Source: Metabacillus bambusae (GTDB taxonomy: Bacteria; Bacillota; Bacilli; Bacillales; Bacillaceae). From it: a stretch of DNA of 64,000 nucleotides. Below are positions 1-8,801 of the stretch, piece by piece. The number at the start of each line of letters is the position of its first letter. Position 1 is the stretch's first letter. The DNA lies in contig NZ_JAGDEL010000004.1 of assembly GCF_017497975.1 (NCBI RefSeq), positions 248,001 through 312,000 of the forward strand, read 5' to 3'. A program made the position numbers and the translations under genes. The notes under the pieces were generated by a model, which ran no database searches, was not told the origin of the DNA, and saw only the letters and a program-made list of their open reading frames with translations.

Positions 1-1150
1 AAACAAAAACAACGAGTGTAACAACAATTCCACATATAGTTCCTGTTATCAGGCCTGTTCCAGCTTCTCTTAAAATCATTCTAAATGTACTTTGCTCTTC
101 AGCATCTCCAACCGCTATTCTTCTAACTGCAACAGCTAGAGCTTGTGTACCAGTATTTCCTGCCATACCTGCAATTAATGGAATAAAAATAGCTAAAATG
201 GCTACCTTGTCTAAGGTCTCTTCAAATCTTCCAATAAGACTAGCTGTAAACATCCCTAAAAACAGAAGGATAATTAGCCAAGGAAGTCTTTTTTTTGCTG
301 CTGTAAAGGGTCCACGATCATTTGAATCAACATCTGAAATAGCGGCAAGTTTTGAGTAATCATCACTGGCTTCTTCATCGATTACATCAACGATATCATC
401 TACTGTAATGATTCCAAGTAAGTGACCTCTAAAGTCTATTACAGGAAGTGCTAAGAAGTTATAGTCCTTCATTTTTCGGGCTACCTCTTCTTGGTCTTCT
501 GCAACACTAACGGTATAAACACGTTCATTCATTACTTCAGAAATCATTGTATCTGGTTCATTAATGATTAAATCTCTAAGAGAAATGACCCCAGCTAGTT
601 TTTTATCTTCATCAATGACATAAATGTAATAAATGGTCTCTGCATTAGGTGCTTCATTTTTCAAAATCTGCATGGCAGAGTGTAATGTCTGATTTGCATG
701 AATGGAAATATACTCCGTCGTCATAATACTTCCTGCAGTATATTCCTCATAATGGAGAAGCTCGCGGATTTCTTCAGCAGCTTCATCATCCATAATCGTT
801 AAATAGCTTGCCACTTGATCCTTGTCTAGCTCATTTAATACGTCTACAGCATCATCAGCATACATTTCCCCAAGCATATGTGCTGCAAATGTAGGATCCA
901 TCTCAGACAAATACATTTCATACTGGTCATCATCATCTTTTATATTTTCAAAAACAGCCGCCATTTCCTCTGGAGACAGATATTTATAAACAGTAATTCG
1001 GTCTTCCTCTTCTAACTTCACAAATAGCTTTGCTTGATCATATGGATGCTGCTCTAAAAAAATCTCACGGAATTCATCCATATTCTGACTAGATAACGCA
1101 GCTAGTAAGGATTCTTCTTCCAATTCTACTTTTTCTCTTTCATCTGACAT
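1..1150 (-). CDS. mgtE: Magnesium transporter MgtE (3' end beyond window)
   Basis: About 383 codons are visible; the C-terminal membrane part runs off the window. The N-terminal acidic helical domain (about residues 1-135) is followed by two CBS domains (about 140-265, with motifs such as VMNERVYTV and DFRGHLLGIITVDDI) and then the first membrane helices (about residue 285 onward, LPWLIILLFLGMF). This is the MgtE order: the cytosolic N and CBS domains sense Mg2+ and gate the pore. The start ATG at 1150 is preceded by a strong GGAGAGGAGG site. I looked for an M-box Mg2+ riboswitch upstream and did not see one. Divergent from rodA. Identification is firm; the symbol is by family. Confidence 0.93.
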   Translation of the reverse strand, partial: MSDEREKVELEEESLLAALSSQNMDEFREIFLEQHPYDQAKLFVKLEEEDRITVYKYLSPEEMAAVFENIKDDDDQYEMYLSEMDPTFAAHMLGEMYADDAVDVLNELDKDQVASYLTIMDDEAAEEIRELLHYEEYTAGSIMTTEYISIHANQTLHSAMQILKNEAPNAETIYYIYVIDEDKKLAGVISLRDLIINEPDTMISEVMNERVYTVSVAEDQEEVARKMKDYNFLALPVIDFRGHLLGIITVDDIVDVIDEEASDDYSKLAAISDVDSNDRGPFTAAKKRLPWLIILLFLGMFTASLIGRFEETLDKVAILAIFIPLIAGMAGNTGTQALAVAVRRIAVGDAEEQSTFRMILREAGTGLITGTICGIVVTLVVFV

Positions 1151-1518
1151 TTTAGGCCCTCCTCTCCATTTGTCTCTCCCTTTTAGACCATTTCACAAAT
1201 TATTGAGGCTTGAGTCATATTACTTCCATATAATATGGGATTAATAAAATGAATAAGTAGTGTAAGATAGAGATATATCTTTTATTCGACACTTTCTTCT
1301 TCCATTCTACATATTGCGCTTCATCTAATAAATACTATAATATTCTATATGAAATAAGTGGCGCAATACAATGAACAACGAAACATTCATAAAAAATTTA
1401 CATTTTCATATTCTGTGACAAAGGATTCTTTGCAAATCGTTCACAATCGATTAAGATGGTTAATGATACAATGACTATGTAGATATTTTCAAGTTTAAAG
1501 ATTAGAAAGGGATCAACT
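1151..1518. other. Intergenic region between divergent mgtE and rodA
   Basis: About 370 bases of AT-rich DNA hold the promoters of two divergent genes. A possible -10 (TACAAT near 1464) lies upstream of rodA, but no convincing -35 accompanies it. No riboswitch, repeat or small gene was recognised. Confidence 0.4.
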
Positions 1519-2688
1519 ATGACAACTGAAAAATCCCCTCAACAGCAAATAGATTTTACGTTAATTTTTATTATGTTTTTATTAGCAATTATTAGTACAA
1601 TCGCTATTAACAGTGCAGAAGAAACACTACCTTCAGTACTTCAAGGTATTAATTTTTCACTGAAACAACTTCAATGGTATGTGATAGGTACAGTAGCTGT
1701 TGTCGTAACAATGCTTATAGATTATGATCGCTTTAAACAGCTTTCATGGTATTTATACGGATTTGGCATGCTGCTACTACTCGGCTTAGAAGTTTTGCCT
1801 TCAGGAATTGTTCAAACAATTAAAGGGGCTACAAGCTGGTATAAGCTTGGGCCATTAGGAAACTTCCAGCCTTCAGAATTAATGAAAATTTTTATGATCA
1901 TCGTACTGAGTAAGATTATTGCTGATCACCGAGAAAAATACCCTAGAAATACACTAACAGATGATTTTCTTTTAATAGGAAAGCTTGCAGCTACTGCAGC
2001 ACCACCTGTTCTTCTGCTAGTTAGACAACCAGATATGGGTATGACAATGGTATTCTGTGCAATTATTGCTTCACTTGTATTAGTATCTGGAATTAAATGG
2101 AGAATTATTTTAACCGCAGTTTTTTCTGCACTCATTGCAATTGGAACAGTCTTGATTATCTTTTTTAAGTTTCCTGACTTTTTCCACAAGTATATTTTAC
2201 AAGAATATCAACTCGACAGATTTTACGGCTGGTTAAACCCATACGAATATTCTGGTGAACAAGGCTTCCAGCTCGTAAAATCCTTACTTGCAATAGGTTC
2301 AGGGGAGCTTAGAGGGAAAGGTTATCAAAACCTAGAAGTCTACTTACCTGAAGCCCATACAGACTTTATTTTTGCTATCATTTCTGAACAATTTGGTTTT
2401 ATCGGAGGAAGTATTGTCGTCTCACTCTTCTTCTTATTAATTTATAGAATGATTCATATCTCACTAGAAAGCAATGATCCATTTGGTAGCTATCTATGTA
2501 CAGGAATCATCGGCATGATCACATTCCAAGTATTCCAAAACGTCGGAATGACAATCGGCCTTCTACCAATCACAGGCCTCCCATTACCATTCGTAAGCTA
2601 CGGAGGAAGCTCACTCGCAACCTACATGGTCGCAATCGGCATTGTCCTAAACGTAAGATCCCGCACACGAAAATACATGTTTGATTGA
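1519..2688 (+). CDS. rodA: SEDS-family peptidoglycan polymerase, RodA/FtsW type
   Basis: A 389-residue polytopic membrane protein of the SEDS family (RodA/FtsW/SpoVE), which polymerises glycan strands from lipid II together with a class B PBP. About ten hydrophobic helices are visible, with the family signatures GNFQPSELMK (about 114-123), an extracellular loop with LVRQPDMGM, and the C-terminal GLPLPFVSYGGSSL. Length and the short N-terminus fit RodA better than FtsW, but this may be a paralogue and not the main elongasome enzyme. The start has an AGAAAGGG site. The last 62 codons use C-ending codons (28) over T-ending ones (5), unlike the rest of the gene. A terminator follows directly. Confidence 0.85.
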   Translation: MTTEKSPQQQIDFTLIFIMFLLAIISTIAINSAEETLPSVLQGINFSLKQLQWYVIGTVAVVVTMLIDYDRFKQLSWYLYGFGMLLLLGLEVLPSGIVQTIKGATSWYKLGPLGNFQPSELMKIFMIIVLSKIIADHREKYPRNTLTDDFLLIGKLAATAAPPVLLLVRQPDMGMTMVFCAIIASLVLVSGIKWRIILTAVFSALIAIGTVLIIFFKFPDFFHKYILQEYQLDRFYGWLNPYEYSGEQGFQLVKSLLAIGSGELRGKGYQNLEVYLPEAHTDFIFAIISEQFGFIGGSIVVSLFFLLIYRMIHISLESNDPFGSYLCTGIIGMITFQVFQNVGMTIGLLPITGLPLPFVSYGGSSLATYMVAIGIVLNVRSRTRKYMFD

Positions 2689-2693
2689 AAAGA

Positions 2694-2727
2694 TGGTACC
2701 CTAATTAGTGGGTACTATTTTTATTTT
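2694..2727 (+). terminator. rodA terminator
   Basis: GTACCC and GGGTAC arms around an 8-nt loop are followed by TATTTTTATTTT, just after the rodA stop. The G-rich tandem repeat begins at the end of its T tract. Confidence 0.75.
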
Positions 2728-2763
2728 GGGGAGATGGGGAGATGGGGAGATGGGGAGATGGGG
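2728..2763 (+). repeat. Tandem GGGGAGAT repeat, potential G-quadruplex
   Basis: Four perfect 8-bp units GGGGAGAT (2728-2759) are followed by a fifth GGGG. Five G4 runs separated by four-base AGAT linkers meet the usual G-quadruplex pattern on the + strand. It lies between the rodA terminator and prpE and runs straight into the first GGGGACAGTCCCC palindrome. Confidence 0.85.
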
Positions 2764-2940
2764 ACAGTCCCCATTTTGACAACTTACATATCAACGATCA
2801 AAAGTAACGATCCATTGGGGACTGTCCTTCAATTGTTGAAACCTTTGTATGTCTTGAAAATTACTCATTTATACTGGGTCTTTATACCATTTGGGACTTC
2901 ATTGGGGACTGTCCCCCAATGAACAAATGAAGTCCCCCAA
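2760..2940. repeat. Cluster of GGGGACAGTCCCC palindromes (family D)
   Basis: Three related palindromes occur at 2760-2772, 2817-2827 (partial) and 2901-2920. The last is nested in longer arms: TTGGGACTTCATT at 2891-2903 pairs with AATGAAGTCCCCCAA at 2926-2940. Such GGGGAC palindromes are common in Bacillus intergenic DNA, and I suspect a REP-like origin, which is inference. The cluster sits in the 5' flank of prpE. Confidence 0.7.
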
Positions 2941-2958
2941 AATGTCAGAGGTGATAAA

Positions 2959-3687
2959 ATGCAAATTGATGTTATTGGAGATATCCATGGTTGTTTTAAT
3001 GAATTTGAGGCTTTAACGAAAAAGCTTGGTTACGATTGGGCTTCAGGAATTCCTGTACATCCTGACAGTCGTAAGCTTTCATTTGTTGGGGATTTAACTG
3101 ATCGTGGTCCAGCTTCTTTAAGAGTAATTGATGTAGTTTATCGATTGGTCAAAGAGCAACATGCCTTTTATTCACCTGGAAACCACTGCAATAAGCTATA
3201 TAGGTTTTTTCTTGGTAATAAAGTTCAAATCACACATGGTCTTGAAACGACTGCTGCTGAATATGAGGCCCTTTCTCATAGCCAGCAAAAAGAGGTTAAA
3301 AAGCAATTTATTTGGCTTTATGAATCATCGCCATTATATCAAGTACTTGACGAGGGAAACTTAATTGTTGCACATGCTGGAATTCGAGAGGACTATATCG
3401 GAAAGGAAAGTAATGCTGTAAAGACCTTTGTGTTATACGGTGATATTACTGGTAAAAAGAATCCAGATGGTACACCTGAACGTCGAGATTGGGCTCAGCA
3501 TTATGATGGTAAAGCTCTAATCGTTTATGGTCATACTCCAATAAAAGAACCGAAGCGATTAAAACGCACGATTAACATTGACACTGGAGCTGTATTTGGC
3601 AACAAGCTTACCGCTTATCGTTATCCAGAGGATCAACTATTTTCTGTCGACTCCTCGCTTCCTTACGATGAATCAAGATTTCGATAA
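2959..3687 (+). CDS. prpE: PrpE, metallophosphatase / bis(5'-nucleosyl)-tetraphosphatase
   Basis: A 242-residue calcineurin-like phosphoesterase of the PPP family. The three metal-binding motifs are intact: GDIHG at 7-11, GDLTDRG at 44-50 and GNHCNK at 74-79, with later histidines in VAHAGI and YGHTP completing the dinuclear site. B. subtilis PrpE hydrolyses Ap4A-type dinucleotides and has been linked to spore germination as a protein phosphatase. Length agrees with that family. The start has an AGAGGTG site. The neighbours RluD, NadF and RelQ lie convergent to it as in B. subtilis. Its leader carries the G-rich repeat cluster. Confidence 0.93.
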   Translation: MQIDVIGDIHGCFNEFEALTKKLGYDWASGIPVHPDSRKLSFVGDLTDRGPASLRVIDVVYRLVKEQHAFYSPGNHCNKLYRFFLGNKVQITHGLETTAAEYEALSHSQQKEVKKQFIWLYESSPLYQVLDEGNLIVAHAGIREDYIGKESNAVKTFVLYGDITGKKNPDGTPERRDWAQHYDGKALIVYGHTPIKEPKRLKRTINIDTGAVFGNKLTAYRYPEDQLFSVDSSLPYDESRFR

Positions 3688-3688
3688 A

Positions 3689-3725
3689 AGAAGGTAGCTT
3701 ATTCTTTAGTTAATGCCTTCTGTTC
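3689..3725 (+). terminator. Probable prpE terminator
   Basis: AGAAGG and CCTTCT arms with a long loop are followed by a T-rich stretch right after the prpE stop. The hairpin is weak. Confidence 0.45.
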
Positions 3726-3829
3726 ATTTTTGCTCTAATTTAATCACAGGTGTAGTCATCATTAATGACTTTTTGTCCGAAATATTTAGCCATTTTGCTG
3801 TTTACTTTCTCCAGAACTCAAAAGAGGCT

Positions 3830-3936
3830 GACTCAAAAGGGGCTGACACCTCCCAACATTACTAATATATAGTAGCCTTTAACGTTTAAGGTGCTATATA
3901 TTGTGTTGGAGGGGTCTGACCCTTTGGTTTTGAGTC
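3830..3936. repeat. Family C hairpin repeat, copy 1
   Basis: A 107-bp imperfect inverted repeat. Outer arms GACTCAAAA and TTTTGAGTC enclose GGGGCTGACACCTCC...ACTAATATATAG and CTATATATTGTG...GGAGGGGTCTGACCC. Its right end supplies the stop codon of rluD (3935-3937), so it abuts or invades that gene's 3' end. A diverged relative lies at 8471-8563. Confidence 0.75.
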
Positions 3937-4822
3937 ACCCTCTAGCCAATCTTTCCATATCCTCAGGCAATTCTGATGCAAACTGAACATCCTTTTCTAA
4001 CAAAGGGTGCCAAAATGACAATTGTGCGCTGTGGAGTGCTTGCCTGTTAATTTCTTCAACATCTCCGCCGTATAAAGTATCACCACAAAGCGGATGACCA
4101 ATCGAAGAAAGATGAACTCGAATTTGATGTGTTCTACCAGTTTCAAGCACTAGCTTGATATGTGTTTTGTTTTTTAGAGTATGAAGAACCTGAAAATGGG
4201 TTACTGCTTCCTGACCATCCTCACGAATTTCTCTCTCTATAATGCTGTCTTTCTTACGGCCAATTGGGCTTGTAATTGTACCTGCTTGCTGTTCGATCAC
4301 TCCATGAACAATCGCTTCATATGTACGATGAATTTCCTTTTTCTTTTGCTGATCTGAAAATAATGAATGAGCAAATCGATGCTTTGCTACAAGCATTAAT
4401 CCTGAAGTATCTTTATCTAAGCGATTCACAATATGAATCGTTGAAGGAATTTTCTGTTGCTGATAATAGTTTATTAATCCATTTGCTAATGTACCCTTTA
4501 CATGATCCCGGGATGGAATGGATGGTACAAATGCAGGTTTATCAATCACTAAGCAATGATCGTCTTCATAAACAATTTTAAATGGGACATCATCAGCAAT
4601 GAGGCCTGCCCCTCTTTCTTCTTTAGGAAAAATAACAGTGAGGACATCATTCTCTTTAAGCATGTAACGTACCGTCACATGCTGAGAATTAACTAATAGA
4701 TCCCCTCCGTTAAATTTAATATCCGTTAAAGCCCGCTTTGAGATTTTCTTTTCTTTCACAAAATCCAAAACAGTTTTGCCAACATCTTCACTTAAAATCG
4801 TCCAATGTAGTTGAAATGTCAT
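3935..4822 (-). CDS. RluD-family 23S rRNA pseudouridine synthase (YjbO)
   Basis: A 295-residue RluA/RluD-family pseudouridine synthase. An N-terminal S4-like RNA-binding segment (about 1-80) precedes the catalytic domain, where HIVNRLDKDTSGLML carries the nucleophilic Asp136 of the RLDxxTSG motif. GRTHQIRVHLSSIGHPLCGD near 230-250 is the second family signature. It isomerises uridines in 23S rRNA; the exact target cannot be read from sequence. It is the last gene of a yjbM-nadF-rluD operon, 21 bases after nadF. The stop codon lies inside the family C repeat, so the extreme C-terminus may have been altered by that insertion. Confidence 0.9.
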   Translation of the reverse strand: MTFQLHWTILSEDVGKTVLDFVKEKKISKRALTDIKFNGGDLLVNSQHVTVRYMLKENDVLTVIFPKEERGAGLIADDVPFKIVYEDDHCLVIDKPAFVPSIPSRDHVKGTLANGLINYYQQQKIPSTIHIVNRLDKDTSGLMLVAKHRFAHSLFSDQQKKKEIHRTYEAIVHGVIEQQAGTITSPIGRKKDSIIEREIREDGQEAVTHFQVLHTLKNKTHIKLVLETGRTHQIRVHLSSIGHPLCGDTLYGGDVEEINRQALHSAQLSFWHPLLEKDVQFASELPEDMERLARG

Positions 4823-4843
4823 GTTATGAAAACCTTCCTACTC

Positions 4844-5647
4844 TTATCGTCCTATGTCCCCTACAAAGGAATCTCGCACCCTTTTCCAAAACGGGAATGG
4901 TTTAAAGCGAGCAAACCTTACATTTTCATTTGCCACTCGACATTGAATCGATTTAACATCCTTATGCAAAAGGGTTAAATGATCAATCGTAATTTGAAAA
5001 TCCACATCGTTCACTGGCTTCAACATACAGGTGTGATGTTCAGGTAAGATAAGCGGTGATCCGATTGTACGGAACACTCGATTATTGATAGAAGCCATTT
5101 CGGCCAACTGAATTGCTCTTAATGAAGGATGAAGAATCGCACCACCTAATGCTTTATTATAGGCTGTACTTCCAGAAGGTGTAGACATACATAGACCATC
5201 ACCACGGAATGTTTCAAAGGTTTGTCCCTTGATTTCAACATCCATCACAAGAGTACCTTCAATACTTTTCACTGTACATTCGTTTAGCGCTAAATATCTC
5301 GCTTCACGACCACCATCATTATGACGAATAATAACCTCTAAAATTGGATATTCCACAACCTGGTATGGTGTCTTTGCAATGGCAATAACGAGTTTTTCAA
5401 TTTCATCAGGTACCCAATCGGCATAAAATCCAAGATGACCTGTATGTACACCAATAAAAGCAGTCTTATCCAATCTACTACGATAACGATGAAACGCATA
5501 TAAAAGGGTACCATCCCCACCAACAGAGATAACAATGTCTGGACGATCTTCATCATATTCTAATTGAAAATCTATTAAATAGGTTTTCATTTTTTGCATT
5601 ATAGAGTTTGAAACAGGATCTCCCTTTGATGAAATGGCAAACTTCAT
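4844..5647 (-). CDS. nadF: NAD kinase
   Basis: A 267-residue ATP-NAD kinase that phosphorylates the 2'-OH of the adenosine ribose of NAD to make NADP. The GGDGT motif at 43-47 with its catalytic Asp, the NE motif in LALNECTVK and the nucleotide-binding stretch [16 protein letters not shown] are all present. The length matches the Bacillus enzyme (also called PpnK or PpnKA). The start ATG at 5647 gives MKFAISSKG. It lies 66 bases downstream of the (p)ppGpp synthetase gene and 21 bases upstream of rluD, the conserved Bacillus arrangement, so the three genes are probably cotranscribed. Confidence 0.96.
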   Translation of the reverse strand: MKFAISSKGDPVSNSIMQKMKTYLIDFQLEYDEDRPDIVISVGGDGTLLYAFHRYRSRLDKTAFIGVHTGHLGFYADWVPDEIEKLVIAIAKTPYQVVEYPILEVIIRHNDGGREARYLALNECTVKSIEGTLVMDVEIKGQTFETFRGDGLCMSTPSGSTAYNKALGGAILHPSLRAIQLAEMASINNRVFRTIGSPLILPEHHTCMLKPVNDVDFQITIDHLTLLHKDVKSIQCRVANENVRFARFKPFPFWKRVRDSFVGDIGR

Positions 5648-5713
5648 TCAATTCTACCCCTTTATATTTTAGATTCTTTTCCTTCAAACAAGACTTTCAG
5701 ATAGTGCCAACTA

Positions 5714-6349
5714 TTATGTACGATCATTTTCGGTTTTTCTTGAGAAGATAGCTTGTGCCTCTTGAACCTCTCCTCTAATTTGGGACATTTCTTCGTCTAA
5801 GGAATATGCCGCTTCTGCTGCTCGTTTTAAACGAACTTTTATGTCTTCAGGAATATTCCCACTATATTTATAATTTATTGAGTGCTCAATTGTTGCCCAA
5901 AAGTTCATTGATAATGTTCGAATTTGAATTTCTACGAGCAGTTTCTTTTCTCCTGCAACTGTTTGAACAGGGTATCTAGCAACTACATGATAGGAACGAT
6001 AACCACTATCCTTTTTACTCGTAATATAATCTCGTTCTTCAACAATCTCTAAATCATTTCTACTTTTAAGCATATTTACCACTACTTTTATATCATCAAC
6101 AAACTGACACATCATTCGAATTCCCGCTATATCCTGCATATCATCTTCCAAGTTTTCCATTGGAATACCTTTACGCTTGGACTTGTCAAGGATACTCGCA
6201 ATTGGTTTAACACGACCAGTTACAAACTCAATTGGAGAATTTGAATGCTGAAGTTCATATTGTGATCTAATTCCTCTTAATTTTACCTTTAATTCCTCAA
6301 CAGCTTGGTTGTAAGGAGCTAAAAATAATTTCCATTGTTCGTTTTGCAT
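5714..6349 (-). CDS. relQ: Small alarmone synthetase RelQ (YjbM/SasB)
   Basis: A 211-residue single-domain GTP pyrophosphokinase, the same size as B. subtilis YjbM (SAS1, SasB). It transfers pyrophosphate from ATP to GTP or GDP to make (p)ppGpp. It lacks the HD hydrolase and regulatory domains of Rel. Visible synthetase motifs are RVKPIASILDKSKRKG, DIAGIRMMCQF, the G-loop-adjacent SGYRSYHVV, and EIQIRTLSMNFWATIEHSI. It heads the operon with nadF and rluD and diverges from nothing: the upstream gap toward yjbL holds a decayed family A repeat. Identification is firm. Confidence 0.95.
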   Translation of the reverse strand: MQNEQWKLFLAPYNQAVEELKVKLRGIRSQYELQHSNSPIEFVTGRVKPIASILDKSKRKGIPMENLEDDMQDIAGIRMMCQFVDDIKVVVNMLKSRNDLEIVEERDYITSKKDSGYRSYHVVARYPVQTVAGEKKLLVEIQIRTLSMNFWATIEHSINYKYSGNIPEDIKVRLKRAAEAAYSLDEEMSQIRGEVQEAQAIFSRKTENDRT

Positions 6350-6386
6350 GTAAAATCCCCCTTAAGCCACAACACATTGAAACCTG

Positions 6387-6508
6387 AAAAATGCAGACGC
6401 CTTGGTCAGCCTCAAGAATATAAAACGTTCATGGATTGAAACGTTTTCTTTCTCCAGAATTCATGATTCGTTATCACCATAAAGGCTAGACGCTGGTGCA
6501 AGACAAGA
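6387..6508. repeat. Family A repeat, decayed copy A1
   Basis: The ends match the family (AAATGCAGACGCCTTGGTCAG at the left, GGCTAGACGCTGGTGCAAGA at the right), but the interior is diverged. It keeps a self-complementary centre, AAAACGTT...AAACGTTTT. It lies between yjbM and yjbL. Confidence 0.55.
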
Positions 6509-6532
6509 AAACAAAGTACCCTTATCTATGGA

Positions 6533-6910
6533 TTATGTTAAAGAAAATAACTCAACAACCTTTTTCTCCATCTCTTCACCATAGTTTGCATTTCCCTTTA
6601 TATTTTCTAACAGATAATCAAGTTCATCAAATAAATCGACTAATTCTAAATTTTGTTCTTTTATTTTTAAGATCACCTTAAGATCTTTATCTTTCGCTTC
6701 TCTTAATTCTGTCCAAATTGTATGTGGTAATCCAGCATAGACAAACTCATCAGCAGTTTCTAAAATATAGATAAATGCCAATTGATCAGAATCAACAAGC
6801 ATCTGTCCTTTTGCCTGTAATCCTTGTATTTCTATTGAATTGGATTCAGGATGCAGGATTAGGCTATTATTGTCAATCATTGCTTTCGTTAGTTCAATTC
6901 TTTTATTCAT
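6533..6910 (-). CDS. yjbL: UPF0738 family protein YjbL
   Basis: A 125-residue acidic soluble protein resembling B. subtilis YjbL (UPF0738); its function is not known. It has no signal peptide or membrane segment. The start was set at 6910 (MNKRIELTKAM) because GGAAGGAG lies seven bases upstream on the minus strand. A longer frame starting at 6940 would put that ribosome binding site inside the gene. It lies between relQ and the divergent yjbK, as in B. subtilis. No catalytic motif was recognised. Confidence 0.8.
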   Translation of the reverse strand: MNKRIELTKAMIDNNSLILHPESNSIEIQGLQAKGQMLVDSDQLAFIYILETADEFVYAGLPHTIWTELREAKDKDLKVILKIKEQNLELVDLFDELDYLLENIKGNANYGEEMEKKVVELFSLT

Positions 6911-7009
6911 AAAAAAATCTCCTTCCATTACACGTTCCATGATTATTTTACCATATTAAAAACTCACATGATAACATTGCGAGTTGATTAGATTCAGGAG
7001 ATAATAAAA

Positions 7010-7090
7010 TAAATGTGAATACGCCTAGATCAGTCTCGGACAACAAGTCCCTGAGCTGCTGCAAGATACGAATCACGATTCTATAAAATT
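7010..7090. repeat. Possible decayed family A fragment A2
   Basis: The string ACGCCTAGATCAGTCTCGG resembles the family A left end (GCGCCTTGATCAGCCTCGG), and GAGCTGCTGCAAGA resembles its right end. It is short and degenerate and lies just upstream of yjbK. Confidence 0.35.
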
Positions 7091-7112
7091 GATCAATGAG
7101 AGGATTCAAGAT

Positions 7113-7697
7113 ATGTCACAGGAAATAGAGATAGAATTCAAAAATTTACTTACCGAAACAGAATTTAAAAAGATAAAAACCGCTTTTCATATAGAGGATA
7201 ATGATTTTATCAAACAAGAAAACCACTACTTTGATACTCCTCAGTTCTCTTTAAAAGAGCTTGGAGCAGCCCTTAGAATTAGAAAAAAGAAAGAACATTA
7301 TGTTATGACATTAAAGGAACCAGCAAAGATTGGTTTGTTAGAAACACATCAAACAATTACAAAGGAAGCTGCTTCTGAAATGATCAAAACAGGTAAACTT
7401 TTGACTGGACAAATTGTTGATCAGCTTCGAAAACTAGGTGTTGATGACAAATCGATTACTTATTTCGGAACCCTTACAACGATGCGAGCGGAAAAAAATC
7501 ATCGAAATGGTTTACTCGTCCTTGATCATAGCCGATATTTAACTGTAGAGGATTTTGAACTTGAATATGAAGTACAGGATGAAGCAACAGGAAAAGTGAT
7601 CTTTCAAGAAATATTAAATGAGCTCGAGATTCCAATTCGCTATACAAAAAATAAAATTCGCCGTTTTTATGAGCAAAAATATAAAGAGATGGGGTAA
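7113..7697 (+). CDS. yjbK: CYTH-domain triphosphate tunnel metalloenzyme YjbK
   Basis: A 194-residue CYTH protein. The defining ExExK motif is at the N-terminus ([10 protein letters not shown]). Basic strand motifs ([16 protein letters not shown]) and acidic ones (FELEYEV), with a C-terminal KNKIRRFYE, line the tunnel that binds inorganic polyphosphate or nucleoside triphosphates with Mg2+ or Mn2+. B. subtilis YjbK is the orthologue by position; its physiological substrate is uncertain. I chose the ATG at 7113 over an upstream in-frame TTG at 7089, because GAGAGG lies suitably before it and it gives the conserved MSQEIEIEF start. It is followed closely by cwlQ. Confidence 0.9.
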   Translation: MSQEIEIEFKNLLTETEFKKIKTAFHIEDNDFIKQENHYFDTPQFSLKELGAALRIRKKKEHYVMTLKEPAKIGLLETHQTITKEAASEMIKTGKLLTGQIVDQLRKLGVDDKSITYFGTLTTMRAEKNHRNGLLVLDHSRYLTVEDFELEYEVQDEATGKVIFQEILNELEIPIRYTKNKIRRFYEQKYKEMG

Positions 7698-7702
7698 GTA
7701 GC

Positions 7703-8347
7703 TTGGACATAAAACTGAATTACTATAAAACGTTATTAGAGCTACAAGCATTGCGCAACTTTAATGACAAAACAGCTGACAATCAAGCTTCGGTGTTTGA
7801 AACAGATTTCCAAGAACTATTGCAATCCTTTTTAAATTCTTCATCTGTTGAGACACCAGCAAAACAATCAGCATCTTCATTGAATACCTTGTCTAATATG
7901 TTGGATAATTCTGCTCAGATAGTTGGATTATCTTCTATTAAAGAAGCATCTACACCTAAAGTCAATATATCTGGAAGCATGGATGAAATGATTACGAAAG
8001 CTTCCGAGAAATACGGAGTAGATGATAAGCTTATTCGGGCAGTGATCAAACAAGAATCTGGTTTTAACCCTTCTGCAAAAAGCCATGTTGGCGCTATAGG
8101 ACTTATGCAATTAATGCCAGCTACAGCTCGTTCACTAGGTGTACAGGATCCATATGACCCTGCTCAAAACATTGAGGGTGGAACAAAGTATTTAAAGCAA
8201 ATGCTTACACGTTATAACGGAGATGTGTCATTGGCACTAGCAGCCTACAATGCTGGTCCAGGTAACGTTGATAAATACAGTGGAATCCCTCCGTTTAAAG
8301 AAACACAAAATTATGTACGTAAAATCACATCTACCTATAATGGTTGA
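7703..8347 (+). CDS. cwlQ: SLT-domain lytic transglycosylase CwlQ (YjbJ)
   Basis: A 214-residue protein with a C-terminal soluble lytic transglycosylase domain (about 95-205), which cleaves the MurNAc-GlcNAc bond of peptidoglycan. The catalytic glutamate is E118 in [16 protein letters not shown] (133-139) and AYNAGPGNV (181-189) are the classical family motifs. The N-terminal 90 residues are low-complexity and polar; there is no obvious signal peptide, which also holds for the B. subtilis homologue as I recall it. The start is TTG, five bases after the yjbK stop, so translation is probably coupled. A hairpin overlaps the stop codon. Confidence 0.9.
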   Translation: MDIKLNYYKTLLELQALRNFNDKTADNQASVFETDFQELLQSFLNSSSVETPAKQSASSLNTLSNMLDNSAQIVGLSSIKEASTPKVNISGSMDEMITKASEKYGVDDKLIRAVIKQESGFNPSAKSHVGAIGLMQLMPATARSLGVQDPYDPAQNIEGGTKYLKQMLTRYNGDVSLALAAYNAGPGNVDKYSGIPPFKETQNYVRKITSTYNG

Positions 8348-8372
8348 GTCTCACTCATAAAGTGAGACTCAA
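8344..8372 (+). terminator. Hairpin overlapping the cwlQ stop
   Basis: Perfect 12-bp arms TTGAGTCTCACT and AGTGAGACTCAA enclose a five-base loop. The stop codon is in the left arm. The following bases are only moderately T-rich, so it may be a processing or stability hairpin. Confidence 0.6.
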
Positions 8373-8470
8373 TTAATGTCGGGATTTCTTTATCCCCCAC
8401 AAATGGTTAGTGATACTTATTACAATTAAAACGTCACGTCCTGTCGCGCTGTAACCTCCGATAAATATGG

Positions 8471-8563
8471 AAAAGAGGGTCTGTGTACCTCCTACATCAC
8501 TAATATATAGAGCTAATCATTAATCAAAGCTATGTATTGAGATGAGGTATCTGACCCTTTCTT
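8471..8563. repeat. Family C hairpin repeat, copy 2
   Basis: This copy is related to 3830-3936: GAGGGTCTG...ACCTCC and CACTAATATATAG pair imperfectly with CTATGTATTG...GAGGTATCTGACCC. The outer GACTCAAAA arms are missing. It lies in the 450-base gap between cwlQ and yjbI; the rest of the gap shows nothing recognisable beyond AT-rich promoter-type DNA. Confidence 0.65.
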
Positions 8564-8801
8564 CATGAGAATTAAGGTAACTTTTAACAGAATTCAATGC
8601 CCTATTCCTTCATACATAGCTGTCTCCAACATATAATAGGACTAAATTATCAAAATTGAGAGAGCGGTTTGTTTGAGATATCTATTACTGCTTGTTAAAA
8701 TAAATACATTGTTAGATTTTGTTTCAAAAAATAATTTTATGCTTTAAGGATGCATCTGGTTCTTTAAACAACATTAAGCAAACGTTAAAGGAGTAATCAA
8801 C

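Noticed and set aside
1151-1518. M-box magnesium riboswitch before mgtE
   Set aside because: None of the conserved M-box core sequences could be recognised on the minus strand.
2728-2763. Short tandem array considered as a CRISPR
   Set aside because: The units are 8 bp and contiguous with no spacers, and no cas genes are nearby.
2734-2922. 62-codon open frame over the GGGGAGAT repeat
   Set aside because: Its sequence is dictated by the tandem repeat and palindromes, and it has no ribosome binding site. It is not a gene.
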